A stretch of 64,000 nucleotides of DNA from DATFFO01 sp963744905 (GCA_963744905.1 CAVUUV010000003.1:186001-250000); one strand, 5' to 3'; numbered from the stretch's first letter, positions 41,021-49,475 are shown. Translations and numbers: made by a program. The notes: a model not told the origin generated them from the letters alone.

Positions 41021-42634
41021 TCAGTTGCCGCTCTTGGCCACCTCGGCCAGGAACTCGGAGTTGGACACCGTGTTCTTCAGCCGATCGATCAGCAGCTCCA
41101 GGGCGGCCCCCGACTCGAGGGCCAGCAGGACCCGGCGCAGCTTCCATACCTGCGCCAGCTCCTTGCGATCAAACAACAATTCCTCGCGTCGTGTTCCCGA
41201 TGCTTCTATGTCGATGGCGGGATAGATCCGCTTGTCGGCCAGCTTGCGATCCAGGCGCAGCTCCATGTTGCCCGTCCCCTTGAACTCCTCGAAGATGACC
41301 TCGTCCATCTTCGAACCGGTCTCGACCAGGGCGGTTCCCAGGATGGTCAGGCTTCCTCCCTCCTCGATGTTGCGAGCTGCACCGAAGAAGCGCTTGGGGG
41401 GGTAGAGAGCGGTGGAGTCGACACCACCGGAAAGGATGCGGCCCGAGGCGGGCGTGGCCAGGTTGTGAGCCCGGGCCAGACGTGTGATCGAGTCGAGAAG
41501 AATCACCACGTCGGTTCCCTGCTCGACGAGACGCTTGGCCCGCTCGATGGCCAGCTCCGAGACCTGCGTGTGCTCTTCGGCGGGCCGGTCGAATGTCGAG
41601 TAGATCACCTCACCCTTGACCGACCGCTGCATGTCGGTCACCTCTTCGGGACGCTCGTCGACCAGCACCACCATGAGGTAGCACTCGGGGTTGTTGGTCG
41701 TTATGGCCTGGGCGATCTCCTTGAGCACGGTGGTCTTGCCGGCCTTGGGAGGGGAGACGATCAGGCCGCGCTGTCCCTTGCCGATAGGCGCAATCAGATC
41801 GACGATGCGGGTCAGAGTGGAGTCACCCTTGCCCTCGACCTCGAGACGGAGACGCTGATCGGGAAAGAGGGGGGTGAGGCTCTCGAAACGGGGGCGCTGG
41901 CGAACCTCGTTGAGGTCGGATCCGTTGACCGAGTCGATCCTGGTCAGGGCGGGGAACTTCTCCTGTGAGCGGGGGGAACGGATCGGCCCGGAAATGAGGT
42001 CGCCCTTGCGGAGGCCGAACTTGCGGATCTGGCCCGCCGACACGTACACGTCCTTGTCCCCCGACAGATAGCCGGAGGTGCGCAGGAAGCCGTATCCCTC
42101 AGGGAGTATGTCGAGCAGGCCCTCGCGAACCTCGGGCTCGCCGTCCTGGTCCTGATTCCCCTGGTTCTGGTTGCCCCGATTCCGGTTGCGCTTGCGCCGA
42201 TTGCGACCGCCGCGCTGATTACCGCGGTTGTCGTTGTCGTCGTCGTTGTCGTCGTCGTCCTCGTCGTCGGAATCGTCGTCGGAGTCGTCGTCGGATCGGC
42301 CGGAGCCGCCCCGGTCGCTGCGATCAGACTCGCGATGGCCGTTGGATCCACCGCCGTCGCCGGAATCCTGGTTGGAACCGCCGTCGGAGGCCTTGTTTGA
42401 TTCCTTGGCGGAGTCTTCACCGGCTTCGCTCGAGCCATCGCCCGCCTCGCGGGGTGTTGCTGTGGGCAGGTCGACATTGGCGGTGGGATCCGGCTTAACG
42501 TCGGAACCGTCCATGTCCATGATTCGCGAGATCAGCTTGGACTTCTGGAGTCCGTTCGTCTCGATACCTACTGCGGAGGCGATCTCCCGTAACTCGGTGA
42601 TCGACTTCTCCTGCAATTGAGCTCTCGTGGTCAT
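41021..42634 (-). CDS. rho: Transcription termination factor Rho
   Basis: A hexameric RNA helicase that ends transcription. The N-terminal Rho-N domain (LREIASAVGIETNGLQKSKLI) is followed by a ~130-residue low-complexity insertion rich in Asp, Ser, Asn, Gly and Arg, typical of actinobacteria. The RNA-binding cold-shock domain (EGYGFLRTSGYLSGDKDVYVSAGQIRKFGLRKGD) and the ATPase domain (Walker A SPPKAGKTT, VLVDERPEEVTDM, LLDSITRLARA) follow. At 537 residues it is longer than E. coli Rho (419) because of the insertion. Confidence 0.96.
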   Translation of the reverse strand: MTTRAQLQEKSITELREIASAVGIETNGLQKSKLISRIMDMDGSDVKPDPTANVDLPTATPREAGDGSSEAGEDSAKESNKASDGGSNQDSGDGGGSNGHRESDRSDRGGSGRSDDDSDDDSDDEDDDDNDDDNDNRGNQRGGRNRRKRNRNRGNQNQGNQDQDGEPEVREGLLDILPEGYGFLRTSGYLSGDKDVYVSAGQIRKFGLRKGDLISGPIRSPRSQEKFPALTRIDSVNGSDLNEVRQRPRFESLTPLFPDQRLRLEVEGKGDSTLTRIVDLIAPIGKGQRGLIVSPPKAGKTTVLKEIAQAITTNNPECYLMVVLVDERPEEVTDMQRSVKGEVIYSTFDRPAEEHTQVSELAIERAKRLVEQGTDVVILLDSITRLARAHNLATPASGRILSGGVDSTALYPPKRFFGAARNIEEGGSLTILGTALVETGSKMDEVIFEEFKGTGNMELRLDRKLADKRIYPAIDIEASGTRREELLFDRKELAQVWKLRRVLLALESGAALELLIDRLKNTVSNSEFLAEVAKSGN

Positions 42635-42795
42635 CTGAACCCTCGGTGGCGTACCCCAACCCGATTTGATCGGTGTGCCCGAACCGGCGCAGCGAACCTG
42701 CGGGCTGGGAATGAATGCCGACGGACGGAGACTCCGTCGATGGGGGCATCTTACCCCAGCTCACCCGTCAGCACAAAGCACCTTCCGATTTCCCC

Positions 42796-42902
42796 TTCTT
42801 TGGACGCAGACGAACGCCCCTCCGCTTCTTTGGACCGCCACGAACGCATAGCGATAGTGACGGTCCAAAGAACGGTAGATCCGTTCCCCACCATCCAAAG
42901 AA
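42796..42902. repeat. Long imperfect inverted repeat upstream of rho
   Basis: Four boxes are arranged symmetrically: TTCTTTGGAC at 42796 and 42826, and the inverse (G/A)TCCAAAGAA at 42863 and 42893. Box spacing is 30 nt in both arms, and both pairs centre on the same point near 42849. The arms are about 44 nt and roughly 70% complementary around a ~19-nt loop. It lies about 160 bp upstream of rho in the rho-tRNA gap. Confidence 0.7.
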
Positions 42903-42953
42903 CTCCTCCCGTCGGCCGATCCCCGCCCAGCCACGCGACCCCCCGCGTCACGG

Positions 42954-43049
42954 CCTGACCCCTCGGCTCCTCCTCCCCACTACCCCGCTGCTCCGCAGCG
43001 GGGACCCCTTCCCCCTGGCAAGCCAGGGGGACAAGGCCGACCACAAACC
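42954..43049 (+). repeat. Diverged copy of the palindromic element found near glyA
   Basis: About 80% identical to the right half of the 168-bp unit at 31.95-32.04 kb. The hairpin stems are kept although bases differ: CCCCCTTGC/GCAAGGGGG there is CCCCCTGGC/GCCAGGGGG here, a paired change. It abuts the tRNA-Arg gene. Confidence 0.7.
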
Positions 43050-43052
43050 CAG

Positions 43053-43124
43053 CGCCCCCGGCAGGACTCGAACCTGCGCACCCGGTTCCGGAGACCGGTG
43101 CTCTATCCCCTGAGCTACGGGGGC
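43053..43124 (-). tRNA. tRNA-Arg (anticodon CCG)
   Basis: The minus strand folds as a cloverleaf: acceptor GCCCCCG/CGGGGGC with discriminator G, D-arm GCTCAGGGGATAGAGC, anticodon stem CCGGT/ACCGG with loop CTCCGGA (anticodon CCG), and T-arm GCAGG-TTCGAGT-CCTGC. The 3' CCA is not encoded. It reads CGG Arg codons. Confidence 0.95.
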
Positions 43125-43164
43125 GGGCCGCTGGGACATGGTACCGGACTACCGTTTCCAGCCC

Positions 43165-44442
43165 ATGCGTGTCGGAATCGGAATCCTCGGTGGCGGCGTG
43201 GTCGGTGGCAGCCTGGCCCACAAGCTGCTCAGCGAGCACGAAAGCATCCGCGCCAAGACGGGACTGGACCTGGAGCTGGTCCGGGTGGCGGTGCGCGACC
43301 TCGACAAGGCCCGCCTGTTCCCGGCCCAATTCACCACCAACAAACCCCAAGAGGTGGTCGACGATCCCGGCGTCCACCTGGTAGTGGAGCTGATGGGCGG
43401 CGTGGAGCCGGCCCGGTCGCTGATCACCTCCGCTCTCGAAGCGGGCAAGCCGGTGGTCACGGCCAACAAGCAGCTCGTCGCCGCCGACGGCCCGGAACTT
43501 TTCGACCTGGCTGCCTCCAACGGAGTGTCGATCCTGTTCGAGGCGGCCGTGGGAGGAGGGATCCCCATCATCCGCCCCCTGTCCGAGTCGCTGGCCGGGG
43601 AGAGGCTCACATCGGTGATGGGCATCGTCAACGGCACCACCAACTACATCCTGACCCGGATGTACGAGGAAGAATCCCCATACGGGGACGTTCTTGCGGA
43701 AGCCCAGCGCCTCGGATTCGCCGAGACCGACCCCAGCGCCGATGTGTCCGGCGCCGACGCCGCCGCCAAGGCCGCCATCCTGGCCGGACTGGCCTTCGGG
43801 GTCTGGGTCGACGTGGACCGGGTTCACCTGGAGGGGATCGCGCAGCTGTCGGCCGAGGACTTCGGGTTCGCCCGACGGCTGGGCTACGTCATCAAGCTGC
43901 TGGGGATCGCCGACCGCGTCTCGGGCGGGGTCAGCGTTCGGGTCCATCCGTCCATGATCCCGATCAACCATCCCCTGGCCTCGATCCGCGGCGCCCACAA
44001 CGCCATCTTCGTCCAGGGGCCCTCGATCGGAGAGCTGCTCTTCTCCGGACCCGGCGCAGGAGGCGAGCCGACCGCAACCGCCGTACTAGGCGACGTCGTC
44101 ACGGCTGCCAGGGAGCTCCTGGCCAACGCTCCCGTGGCACCGCGGGTCAGGGTCGGCGCCGGGGACGTGGTCGACTTCGGAGTGGTCGACACCTGCCAAT
44201 ACGTGAGGCTCGAGGTCGAGGACTCGCCCGGTGTGCTGGCCGCCATCGCCGGGATCTTCGGAGACGCCGGGGTCTCCATCCGCTCGGTGTGGCAGGAGGG
44301 CCGGGGAGAGAGCGCCACACTGGTTCTCATAACCCACAAGGCGGCGGAGTCGGCTCATCGCAAGGCTGTTGACCGGCTGGAAGACCTGGACGTGGTCCGC
44401 CAGGTGGCAGCCACGATTCGCGTGGTGGGCGACCAGGCCTGA
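43165..44442 (+). CDS. hom: Homoserine dehydrogenase
   Basis: NAD(P)H-dependent reduction of aspartate semialdehyde to homoserine, the branch point to threonine and methionine. At 425 residues it shows Rossmann motif GILGGGVVGGSLA, VTANKQLVA, the catalytic region GIVNGTTNYILTRM, and a C-terminal regulatory ACT domain (YVRLEVEDSPGVLAAIAGIFGDAGVSI) for threonine feedback. ATG 43165 is chosen over an upstream in-frame start because the Rossmann strand starts there. It is coupled to thrC (TGATG). Confidence 0.94.
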   Translation: MRVGIGILGGGVVGGSLAHKLLSEHESIRAKTGLDLELVRVAVRDLDKARLFPAQFTTNKPQEVVDDPGVHLVVELMGGVEPARSLITSALEAGKPVVTANKQLVAADGPELFDLAASNGVSILFEAAVGGGIPIIRPLSESLAGERLTSVMGIVNGTTNYILTRMYEEESPYGDVLAEAQRLGFAETDPSADVSGADAAAKAAILAGLAFGVWVDVDRVHLEGIAQLSAEDFGFARRLGYVIKLLGIADRVSGGVSVRVHPSMIPINHPLASIRGAHNAIFVQGPSIGELLFSGPGAGGEPTATAVLGDVVTAARELLANAPVAPRVRVGAGDVVDFGVVDTCQYVRLEVEDSPGVLAAIAGIFGDAGVSIRSVWQEGRGESATLVLITHKAAESAHRKAVDRLEDLDVVRQVAATIRVVGDQA

Positions 44443-45812
44443 TGGAGTATCGCTCCACCCGCGGAGGCTCCCGGGGGAAGGGCTTCGCCGAAGTGCTGAT
44501 CGAGGGGTTGGCGCCCGACGGCGGTCTCTACGTCCCCGATTCCGTGCCCGAGCCCTCCATCCCCCCCGACTCCTACGCCGTGGTGGCGGCGGCCATGATG
44601 CGCCCCTTCCTCGAGCCCGACCCCCTGGCAACAGAGATCGAGGCCATCGCCCACGACGTGTACGCCCGATTCCGACATCCCCGGGTGGCGCCCATCCACC
44701 AGGTGGGCGAGAACCTCCACATCATGGAGCTGTTCTGGGGACCCACCCTGTCCTTCAAGGACTACGCCCTGCAGATGGTGGGAGCGATGTTCGACCGGGT
44801 GCTGGCCCGCACCGGCAGGCGCATCCTGGTGCTCGGAGCCACCTCGGGCGACACCGGCTCCGCTGCCATCGAGGCCTGCCGCGGCCGAGCCGGCATCGAC
44901 ATCGTGATCCTCTTCCCCGATGGGGCGGTGTCGGAGGTGCAGCGGCGGCAGATGACAACGGTGGCCGACGCCAACGTCCGCGCCGTGGCGGTGAAGGGGA
45001 CTTTCGACGACTGCCAACGAATGGTGAAGACCGCCTTCGTGAAGTCGTCCCTTCCCCTGGCCGCCATCAACTCGATCAACTGGGGTCGGATCATGGCCCA
45101 GACCTCCTACTACGCCTATGCCACGACCCGGTTCGAGGAACCGGTCGACTTCGTGGTACCGACCGGGAACTTCGGCAACGTCCTCGCCGGCCACATCGCC
45201 CGCCGCATGGGTGCCCGGGTGGGTCGGCTGACGGTCGCCAACAACGCCAACCACGGCCTGGCCGACCTGATCGAGACCGGCCGGCTCCGGGTCAGGCCGG
45301 TGTCCGCCACCCACGCTCCTGCCATGGACATCCAGATCCCTTCCAATCTCGAGCGTTACCTGTACGAGGTCCTGGGCGGGGATCCCCGGACGGTGGAGAA
45401 GCTGGAGGAGCATCTGACCGATACGGGCGAGATCGTCCTTCCGCCCGATGCCCGGGTCCTCATGCAACGGGACTTCGCCGCCGGATGGTGCTCCGACGAG
45501 GAAATCGTCGGAGCCATCCGCGACCTCCATGACGAGACCGGCATCGTCGCCGACCCCCACACCGCCATAGCCTGGAGCGTCGCCACCGCCCATCCGGGCG
45601 ACCGGCCCACGGTGGTGGTCGGCACCGCCCATCCCGCCAAGTTCGCGCCGGTGGTGAAACAGGCCATCGGTGATGTGCCCGCCCTCCCCGAGGAGGTGGC
45701 GGCAATCATGGGTCTCCCCGAACGCTTCACCCGGATCGACCCGAACCTCGACGATCTCTTCGATCTGTTGAATGAGGTGCATCACGCGCCACGAGAGCGC
45801 GAAAGTCCATAG
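44442..45812 (+). CDS. thrC: Threonine synthase
   Basis: A PLP enzyme converting O-phosphohomoserine to threonine. It is the longer, E. coli/yeast-like form: 456 residues with N-terminal YRSTRGGSRGKGFAEVLIEGLAPDGGLYVPD. The PLP lysine is Lys 106 in PTLSFKDYALQ, with phosphate loop GATSGDTGSAAIEA and VPTGNFGNVLAG. It directly follows hom. The homoserine kinase gene (thrB), which usually completes this operon, is not in the window; the DNA-repair gene ku follows after 9 nt. Confidence 0.94.
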   Translation: MEYRSTRGGSRGKGFAEVLIEGLAPDGGLYVPDSVPEPSIPPDSYAVVAAAMMRPFLEPDPLATEIEAIAHDVYARFRHPRVAPIHQVGENLHIMELFWGPTLSFKDYALQMVGAMFDRVLARTGRRILVLGATSGDTGSAAIEACRGRAGIDIVILFPDGAVSEVQRRQMTTVADANVRAVAVKGTFDDCQRMVKTAFVKSSLPLAAINSINWGRIMAQTSYYAYATTRFEEPVDFVVPTGNFGNVLAGHIARRMGARVGRLTVANNANHGLADLIETGRLRVRPVSATHAPAMDIQIPSNLERYLYEVLGGDPRTVEKLEEHLTDTGEIVLPPDARVLMQRDFAAGWCSDEEIVGAIRDLHDETGIVADPHTAIAWSVATAHPGDRPTVVVGTAHPAKFAPVVKQAIGDVPALPEEVAAIMGLPERFTRIDPNLDDLFDLLNEVHHAPRERESP

Positions 45813-45821
45813 ACTTACCGC

Positions 45822-46607
45822 ATGCCCCGCAGCATCTGGAAAGGCGCAATCAGCTTCGGACTGGTCTCGATCCCCGTCGGTCTCTACACGGCGACCGAGA
45901 ACCGAAGCCCCAGCTTCAAGCAGCTCCGCAAGGACGACCACTCCCCCATCCGCTACAAGCGCGTGGCGGAGGCCGACGGTAAGGAAGTGGAGTGGGACGA
46001 CATCGTCCGGGGCTACGAATTCGAGAAGGGTCGCTATGTGGTATTCACCGACGAGGAGCTGGAGGCGGCCAGCCCGGGCGGAGGCAACCGGCTGGTGGAT
46101 GTGATCCAGTTCGTGGAAGCCGACGAGATCGACCCCATGATGTATCAAAAGTCCTACTACCTGGCTCCCGACAAGACCGGGCTCAAGGCCTACCGGATCT
46201 TCGCCAGGGCCATGGAAGAGCGCGACGTGGTGGGAGTGGCCAAGGTGTCCATCCGGGACAAGCAGCATCTGGCCACGATTCGTGCCAGGGACGGGGTCAT
46301 CATCATGGAGACCATGTTCTGGCCCGACGAGATCCGTTCCGCCGAGTTCGAAGAGCTGGACGGCGAGGTCGAGGTCCGGGAAGAGGAAGTGGGCATGGCC
46401 GAGAACCTGATCGACAACCTGACCCGACCCTTCAAGGCCGAGGAGTACGTCGACACCACCCGCGAGGCGATCGAGGAGGCGGCCACTCGCAAGGTGGCCG
46501 GCGAGGAGATCGTGGCTCCCGAGTCCCCCGAGCCCACCAAGGTGGTGGACCTGCTGGAGGCCCTCAAGGCGTCTGTGGAAGCGACCAAGGACCAGAAGTC
46601 GGCCTAG
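45822..46607 (+). CDS. ku: Non-homologous end joining protein Ku
   Basis: A homodimeric DNA-end-binding protein. The 261-residue protein has the bacterial Ku core: RSIWKGAISFGLVSIPVGLYTATE, ISFKQLRKDD-like SFKQLRKDDHSPIRYKRV, GYEFEKGRYVVFTDEELEA and the AEFEELDGEVEVREEEVGMAENLIDNLTRPF helix. It lacks a long Lys-rich C-terminal tail. It converges with a DNA ligase gene; the two stops overlap by 4 bp, so this is a compact NHEJ pair. Confidence 0.94.
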   Translation: MPRSIWKGAISFGLVSIPVGLYTATENRSPSFKQLRKDDHSPIRYKRVAEADGKEVEWDDIVRGYEFEKGRYVVFTDEELEAASPGGGNRLVDVIQFVEADEIDPMMYQKSYYLAPDKTGLKAYRIFARAMEERDVVGVAKVSIRDKQHLATIRARDGVIIMETMFWPDEIRSAEFEELDGEVEVREEEVGMAENLIDNLTRPFKAEEYVDTTREAIEEAATRKVAGEEIVAPESPEPTKVVDLLEALKASVEATKDQKSA

Positions 46608-47539
46608 TCCGGGGGGCCACCCGCGGCCGGCCCGGGTGGAGCCTCGGCCTCCCACGTCACATCCGTCCAGCGCTCGGTTTCGACACCTTTGAACACCGGT
46701 GCCCTGAGCCGACCCTCACGCGTCCACTCCCGGTATTCGATCGCCACCACCACGGCCGGCTCAACCCAGCGTGCTCCGGTGGGCACGACGGAAGGATCGT
46801 CGAAGGGCGGGTCGGGGCGCTCCAGGCTGGACAGAGCGGCGGCAATGGGCTCCAGCTGTGAGTCCGAGAAGCCCGATCCGACCGCGCCGATGTAGCGCAG
46901 GCGTCGGTCCGCCACCACCAGCCCCATCAGCAGAGAGCCGAATGTCGAGGCCCGTCCCCCCTCACCGGGAAGCCATCCTCCCACGACCGCCCTCATCCGC
47001 CTCCGGTGGGCGATCTTGCGCCAGTCGGCCGACCGTCTGGCCGGCGTGTAGGGGCTGGCGGCCCGTTTGGCAACCATTCCCTCCAACCCCCGATCCACGA
47101 TGGCGTCATATAGCGCCAGGCCCTCGCCCCGGACCGGCTCGGGGATCACTACCCGGGGGGGAAGATCGCACTGATGCAACAGGGCCCGGCGCTCCTCGAG
47201 GGGATGGTCGAGGACCGGGCCGCCGGGGGTCTCGAGCACGTCGAAGACGACGTAGCTGGCGGGCCCGCCAGCCTGGAGCAGTGAGAAGTCGGGGCGGCCG
47301 GACTCGTCGAAGACCACCACCTCCCCGTCGAGCACCCACCCGGCGGGCAGGTCCAGGGAGGCGATCTCTGGAAACCGATCGGACAGATCCAGACCGCGCC
47401 TGCTTCCCAGACGAATCCGGGCCTGGCGGTGATCGGCCAGACATCGGTATCCGTCCCACTTGAGCTCGAACCACCATTCCTCATCGTCGAAGGGCTCCGG
47501 CCACGGCGTGGCCAGCATGGGAAGGTAGGTTCGGGTCAC
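46604..47539 (-). CDS. ATP-dependent DNA ligase (LigC/LigD ligase-domain type)
   Basis: Seals nicks or ends during NHEJ with Ku. The 311-residue protein has only the ligase domain: adenylated Lys 27 in FELKWDGYR (motif I), LDGEVVVFDESGRPDFSLL, DRGLEGMVAKR (motif IV), and an OB-fold region (RYIGAVGSGF, EYREWTREGRLRAPVFKG). No polymerase or nuclease domain is attached, so it resembles LigC or a split LigD. GTG 47539 (MTRTYLPMLATPWPEP) is chosen; ATG 47518 is the alternative. Its stop overlaps the Ku stop in CTAG. Confidence 0.88.
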   Translation of the reverse strand: MTRTYLPMLATPWPEPFDDEEWWFELKWDGYRCLADHRQARIRLGSRRGLDLSDRFPEIASLDLPAGWVLDGEVVVFDESGRPDFSLLQAGGPASYVVFDVLETPGGPVLDHPLEERRALLHQCDLPPRVVIPEPVRGEGLALYDAIVDRGLEGMVAKRAASPYTPARRSADWRKIAHRRRMRAVVGGWLPGEGGRASTFGSLLMGLVVADRRLRYIGAVGSGFSDSQLEPIAAALSSLERPDPPFDDPSVVPTGARWVEPAVVVAIEYREWTREGRLRAPVFKGVETERWTDVTWEAEAPPGPAAGGPPD

Positions 47540-47561
47540 ATTCGGGGTCTCGGAGGCGGAG

Positions 47562-48017
47562 TCAACCCTCCAGCTCCTGGCGCGCCAGCCGGTTGACCAG
47601 GGCGCCGTCCAGGTCGTCACGGGTCTTCATCAGCGCCCCTACCACCCGGCCCACTGCCTTGGGATCGTCCCAGACCCGCATGTCCTCGATGGTCTGGCGG
47701 ACCAGCTTGGTGGTCTCGGCCACCCCCAGCTTGTCGGGCAGCCAGCGGGACAGGTAGTCGACCTCGAAAGCCAGCTTGTCGGCCATCGCCTCCCCCCGCT
47801 CACCCAACTCCCGATACTCGTCCCGGGCCTTGGCCATCTTCTTGACGTAGGCGGCGATGACCACCTCGTACACGTCGTCGGTCGCCTCACCCACACCGGG
47901 CTGACTGGTCACATTGCGGACCTCGGTCTCGACCTGGCGGATGGCGTCGCGGCGCAGCGCATCCTGGGACTTGATGGCGTCCCGGAGCTCGGTGGCCAGT
48001 TCTTCCTTGATCGTCAT
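47562..48017 (-). CDS. GatB/YqeY domain protein
   Basis: A 151-residue protein of the YqeY family, related to the tail domain of GatB. It is all-helical: IKEELATELRDAIKSQDALRRDAIRQVETEVRNV, YVKKMAKARDEYRELG, LSRWLPDKLG and the C-terminal GRVVGALMKTRDDLDGALVNRLARQEL. Free-standing YqeY may influence tRNA amidation, but this is not established. The ATG overlaps the stop of the upstream glycerophosphodiesterase gene. Confidence 0.88.
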   Translation of the reverse strand: MTIKEELATELRDAIKSQDALRRDAIRQVETEVRNVTSQPGVGEATDDVYEVVIAAYVKKMAKARDEYRELGERGEAMADKLAFEVDYLSRWLPDKLGVAETTKLVRQTIEDMRVWDDPKAVGRVVGALMKTRDDLDGALVNRLARQELEG

Positions 48018-48736
48018 GGTCCCTCCTCCCGGAAGGCAGCCGTCATCATGTGAGGATGATCGGAAATGATCGCCGCAACACCCCAAAGCGACAACTCACG
48101 GGCCCGGTCCATCTCGTTCACGGTCCATGCCATCAGCCTCACCCCGGCCTGTGCCGCCATCTCGCAGCGGGGCCGGTCCAGGAGAGGGTCCTGGACGGCC
48201 ATTCCCCGGTGCCCCCGGGATCGGCAATGATCCAGACCGTCCTCGAATGACCCTCCCTCCCCGATGATGATCCCCGTGGCGACGTCCGGTTTCCGGGCGC
48301 GGACCAGGTCCATGTCGGGCCAGTAGAAGCTGGTGACGATGTCGGTGGACCTGGCCCGGGACGCCACCAGCAGTGCCAGCCTGCCATCGGGATCGAACCC
48401 GGGTTGGCCGGGAAGGTTCTTCACCTCCATGTCCACCCGTCCCGGGATGGCGAGCACCTCGTCGAGCAGACAGGGCGGGTGACCGGATCCCAGATCGAGG
48501 TCACTCAGCTCCGCCCATGTTGCATCGGCCACCACCAGACCGTTGAGTTGGGGATCGTGGGCCAGAACCAGGCGTCCATCTCTGCTGAGACGTACGTCCA
48601 CCTCGACGGCGCCGTCAACCTCCAGTCCCGCCATGAGGCCGGCCAGCGTGTTGTCCGGATGCTGACCCGGAGCGCCCCGGTGGCCGACCACCGCGGCCCG
48701 GTTGAGGCGGCGGCCGAAAAACCCCTCAGAATCCAT
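48014..48736 (-). CDS. Glycerophosphodiester phosphodiesterase family protein
   Basis: A TIM-barrel phosphodiesterase of about 240 residues that hydrolyses glycerophosphodiesters to glycerol-3-phosphate and an alcohol. Motifs: VVGHRGAPGQHPDNTLAGL with the catalytic His, EVDVRLSRDGRLVLAHDPQL with metal ligands, and the second His in LAHDP. VMAWTVNE-like LMAWTVNEMDRARELSLWGVAAIISDHP ends the barrel. No signal peptide is apparent, so it appears cytoplasmic. The start is uncertain: ATGs at 48736, 48769 and 48781 all lack a clear ribosome-binding site. Confidence 0.87.
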   Translation of the reverse strand: MDSEGFFGRRLNRAAVVGHRGAPGQHPDNTLAGLMAGLEVDGAVEVDVRLSRDGRLVLAHDPQLNGLVVADATWAELSDLDLGSGHPPCLLDEVLAIPGRVDMEVKNLPGQPGFDPDGRLALLVASRARSTDIVTSFYWPDMDLVRARKPDVATGIIIGEGGSFEDGLDHCRSRGHRGMAVQDPLLDRPRCEMAAQAGVRLMAWTVNEMDRARELSLWGVAAIISDHPHMMTAAFREEGP

Positions 48737-48776
48737 TGCAGAGCGGCCCCGGTAGGAGTAGCGTTTCATCAATCGG

Positions 48777-48795
48777 CCCATACGAGTTGTATGGG
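48777..48795. promoter_or_regulatory. Inverted repeat between glycerophosphodiesterase and whiB
   Basis: CCCATAC and GTATGGG form perfect 7-bp arms around GAGTT. It lies 14 bp from the Rex-type site in a gap between divergent genes, so it could be an operator or a hairpin. It also overlaps the longest possible start of the minus-strand gene. Confidence 0.35.
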
Positions 48796-48808
48796 TCGAT
48801 GGGTGAGC

Positions 48809-48826
48809 TTGTGAAACGGTTCACAA
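48809..48826. promoter_or_regulatory. Rex-type operator upstream of whiB
   Basis: TTGTGAAACGGTTCACAA matches the Rex form TTGTGAA-N4-TTCACAA with perfect arms and differs from the atp site at one central base. It lies about 120 bp upstream of the whiB start and between divergent genes. Confidence 0.65.
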
Positions 48827-48946
48827 GAAATCCGCTCACACCTTCACCCTCAATCGTCCTTCTCAATTGCTCAAACACCCCATCGCTTCTCGCGCCGGCC
48901 CAGACCGATCGCCTTGCGAGTCCCGACTCCCATCCCGGAGGATGTC

Positions 48947-49237
48947 ATGGTCACAACCGTATTCGATTCCCTCGCCGCCCCCACCACCCTGGATTGGCAG
49001 ACGCTCGGCGCCTGCCAGGACTCCGACCCTTCTCTGTTCTTCCCCGTTGGCACCACCGGCACCGCCGTCCAGCAGATCTCACGTGCCGTCGCCATCTGCA
49101 GTGCCTGCCCGGTGCGAGAAACCTGCCTCCAATATGCCCTCGAGTCCAATCAGGAGTCCGGGGTGTGGGGCGGATATGCAGAGGACGACCGGCGCCGCCT
49201 CCGCAAGAGGTGGCTGGCTGAGCGCCGGCGACGCTGA
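48947..49237 (+). CDS. WhiB-family iron-sulfur transcription factor
   Basis: A 96-residue WhiB protein. Four Cys at residues 23, 51, 54 and 60 fit the [4Fe-4S] pattern C-x27-C-x2-C-x5-C. The GVWGG turn (72-76) and Arg/Lys-rich C-terminal DNA-binding tail (RRRLRKRWLAERRRR) follow. WhiB proteins respond to oxygen or nitric oxide and contact the principal sigma factor. GGAGG five nt before ATG 48947 fixes the start. Short and WhiB1/WblE-like. The Rex-type site upstream suggests redox control of its own expression. Confidence 0.93.
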   Translation: MVTTVFDSLAAPTTLDWQTLGACQDSDPSLFFPVGTTGTAVQQISRAVAICSACPVRETCLQYALESNQESGVWGGYAEDDRRRLRKRWLAERRRR

Positions 49238-49244
49238 GCCCTGC

Positions 49245-49475
49245 TCACTCCCCGGGAGTGAAGCCGATCGTGTGGGAGTCTGACTCCGAGTCGATCTCCA
49301 CGAAGGCGATCCTGGCCCCCGGCACCCCCACGGTGCGCTTCTTGGTGTCGGTGAACCACGACAGGGGGTGAGAGGCGGAGATCGCCTCCTCCATCTCGAG
49401 TTTGAACTGGGCCGGGTCTTCGATCTCTATCTCGATGACCTTGCTGCTCTCGGCGATACCGATCCTGGCCTTCAT
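49245..49475 (-). CDS. DUF3107 protein
   Basis: A 76-residue actinobacterial protein of family DUF3107: KARIGIAESSKVIEIEIEDPAQFKLEMEEAI, then DTKKRTVGVPGARIAFVEIDSE. Function is not established. It converges with whiB with a 7-bp gap. Confidence 0.85.
   Translation of the reverse strand: MKARIGIAESSKVIEIEIEDPAQFKLEMEEAISASHPLSWFTDTKKRTVGVPGARIAFVEIDSESDSHTIGFTPGE

Noticed and set aside
45780..45805. GCGCCA/GCGCGAAA bases at the end of thrC as a third copy of the TGGCGC palindrome
   Set aside because: The spacing and flanking bases do not fit the 30-nt architecture of the two real copies.
44355..46655. A 766-codon open frame on the minus strand across hom, thrC and ku
   Set aside because: It is antisense to three well-conserved enzymes; its composition (His, Gly, Asp-rich) is what GC-rich third positions produce in the opposite frame.
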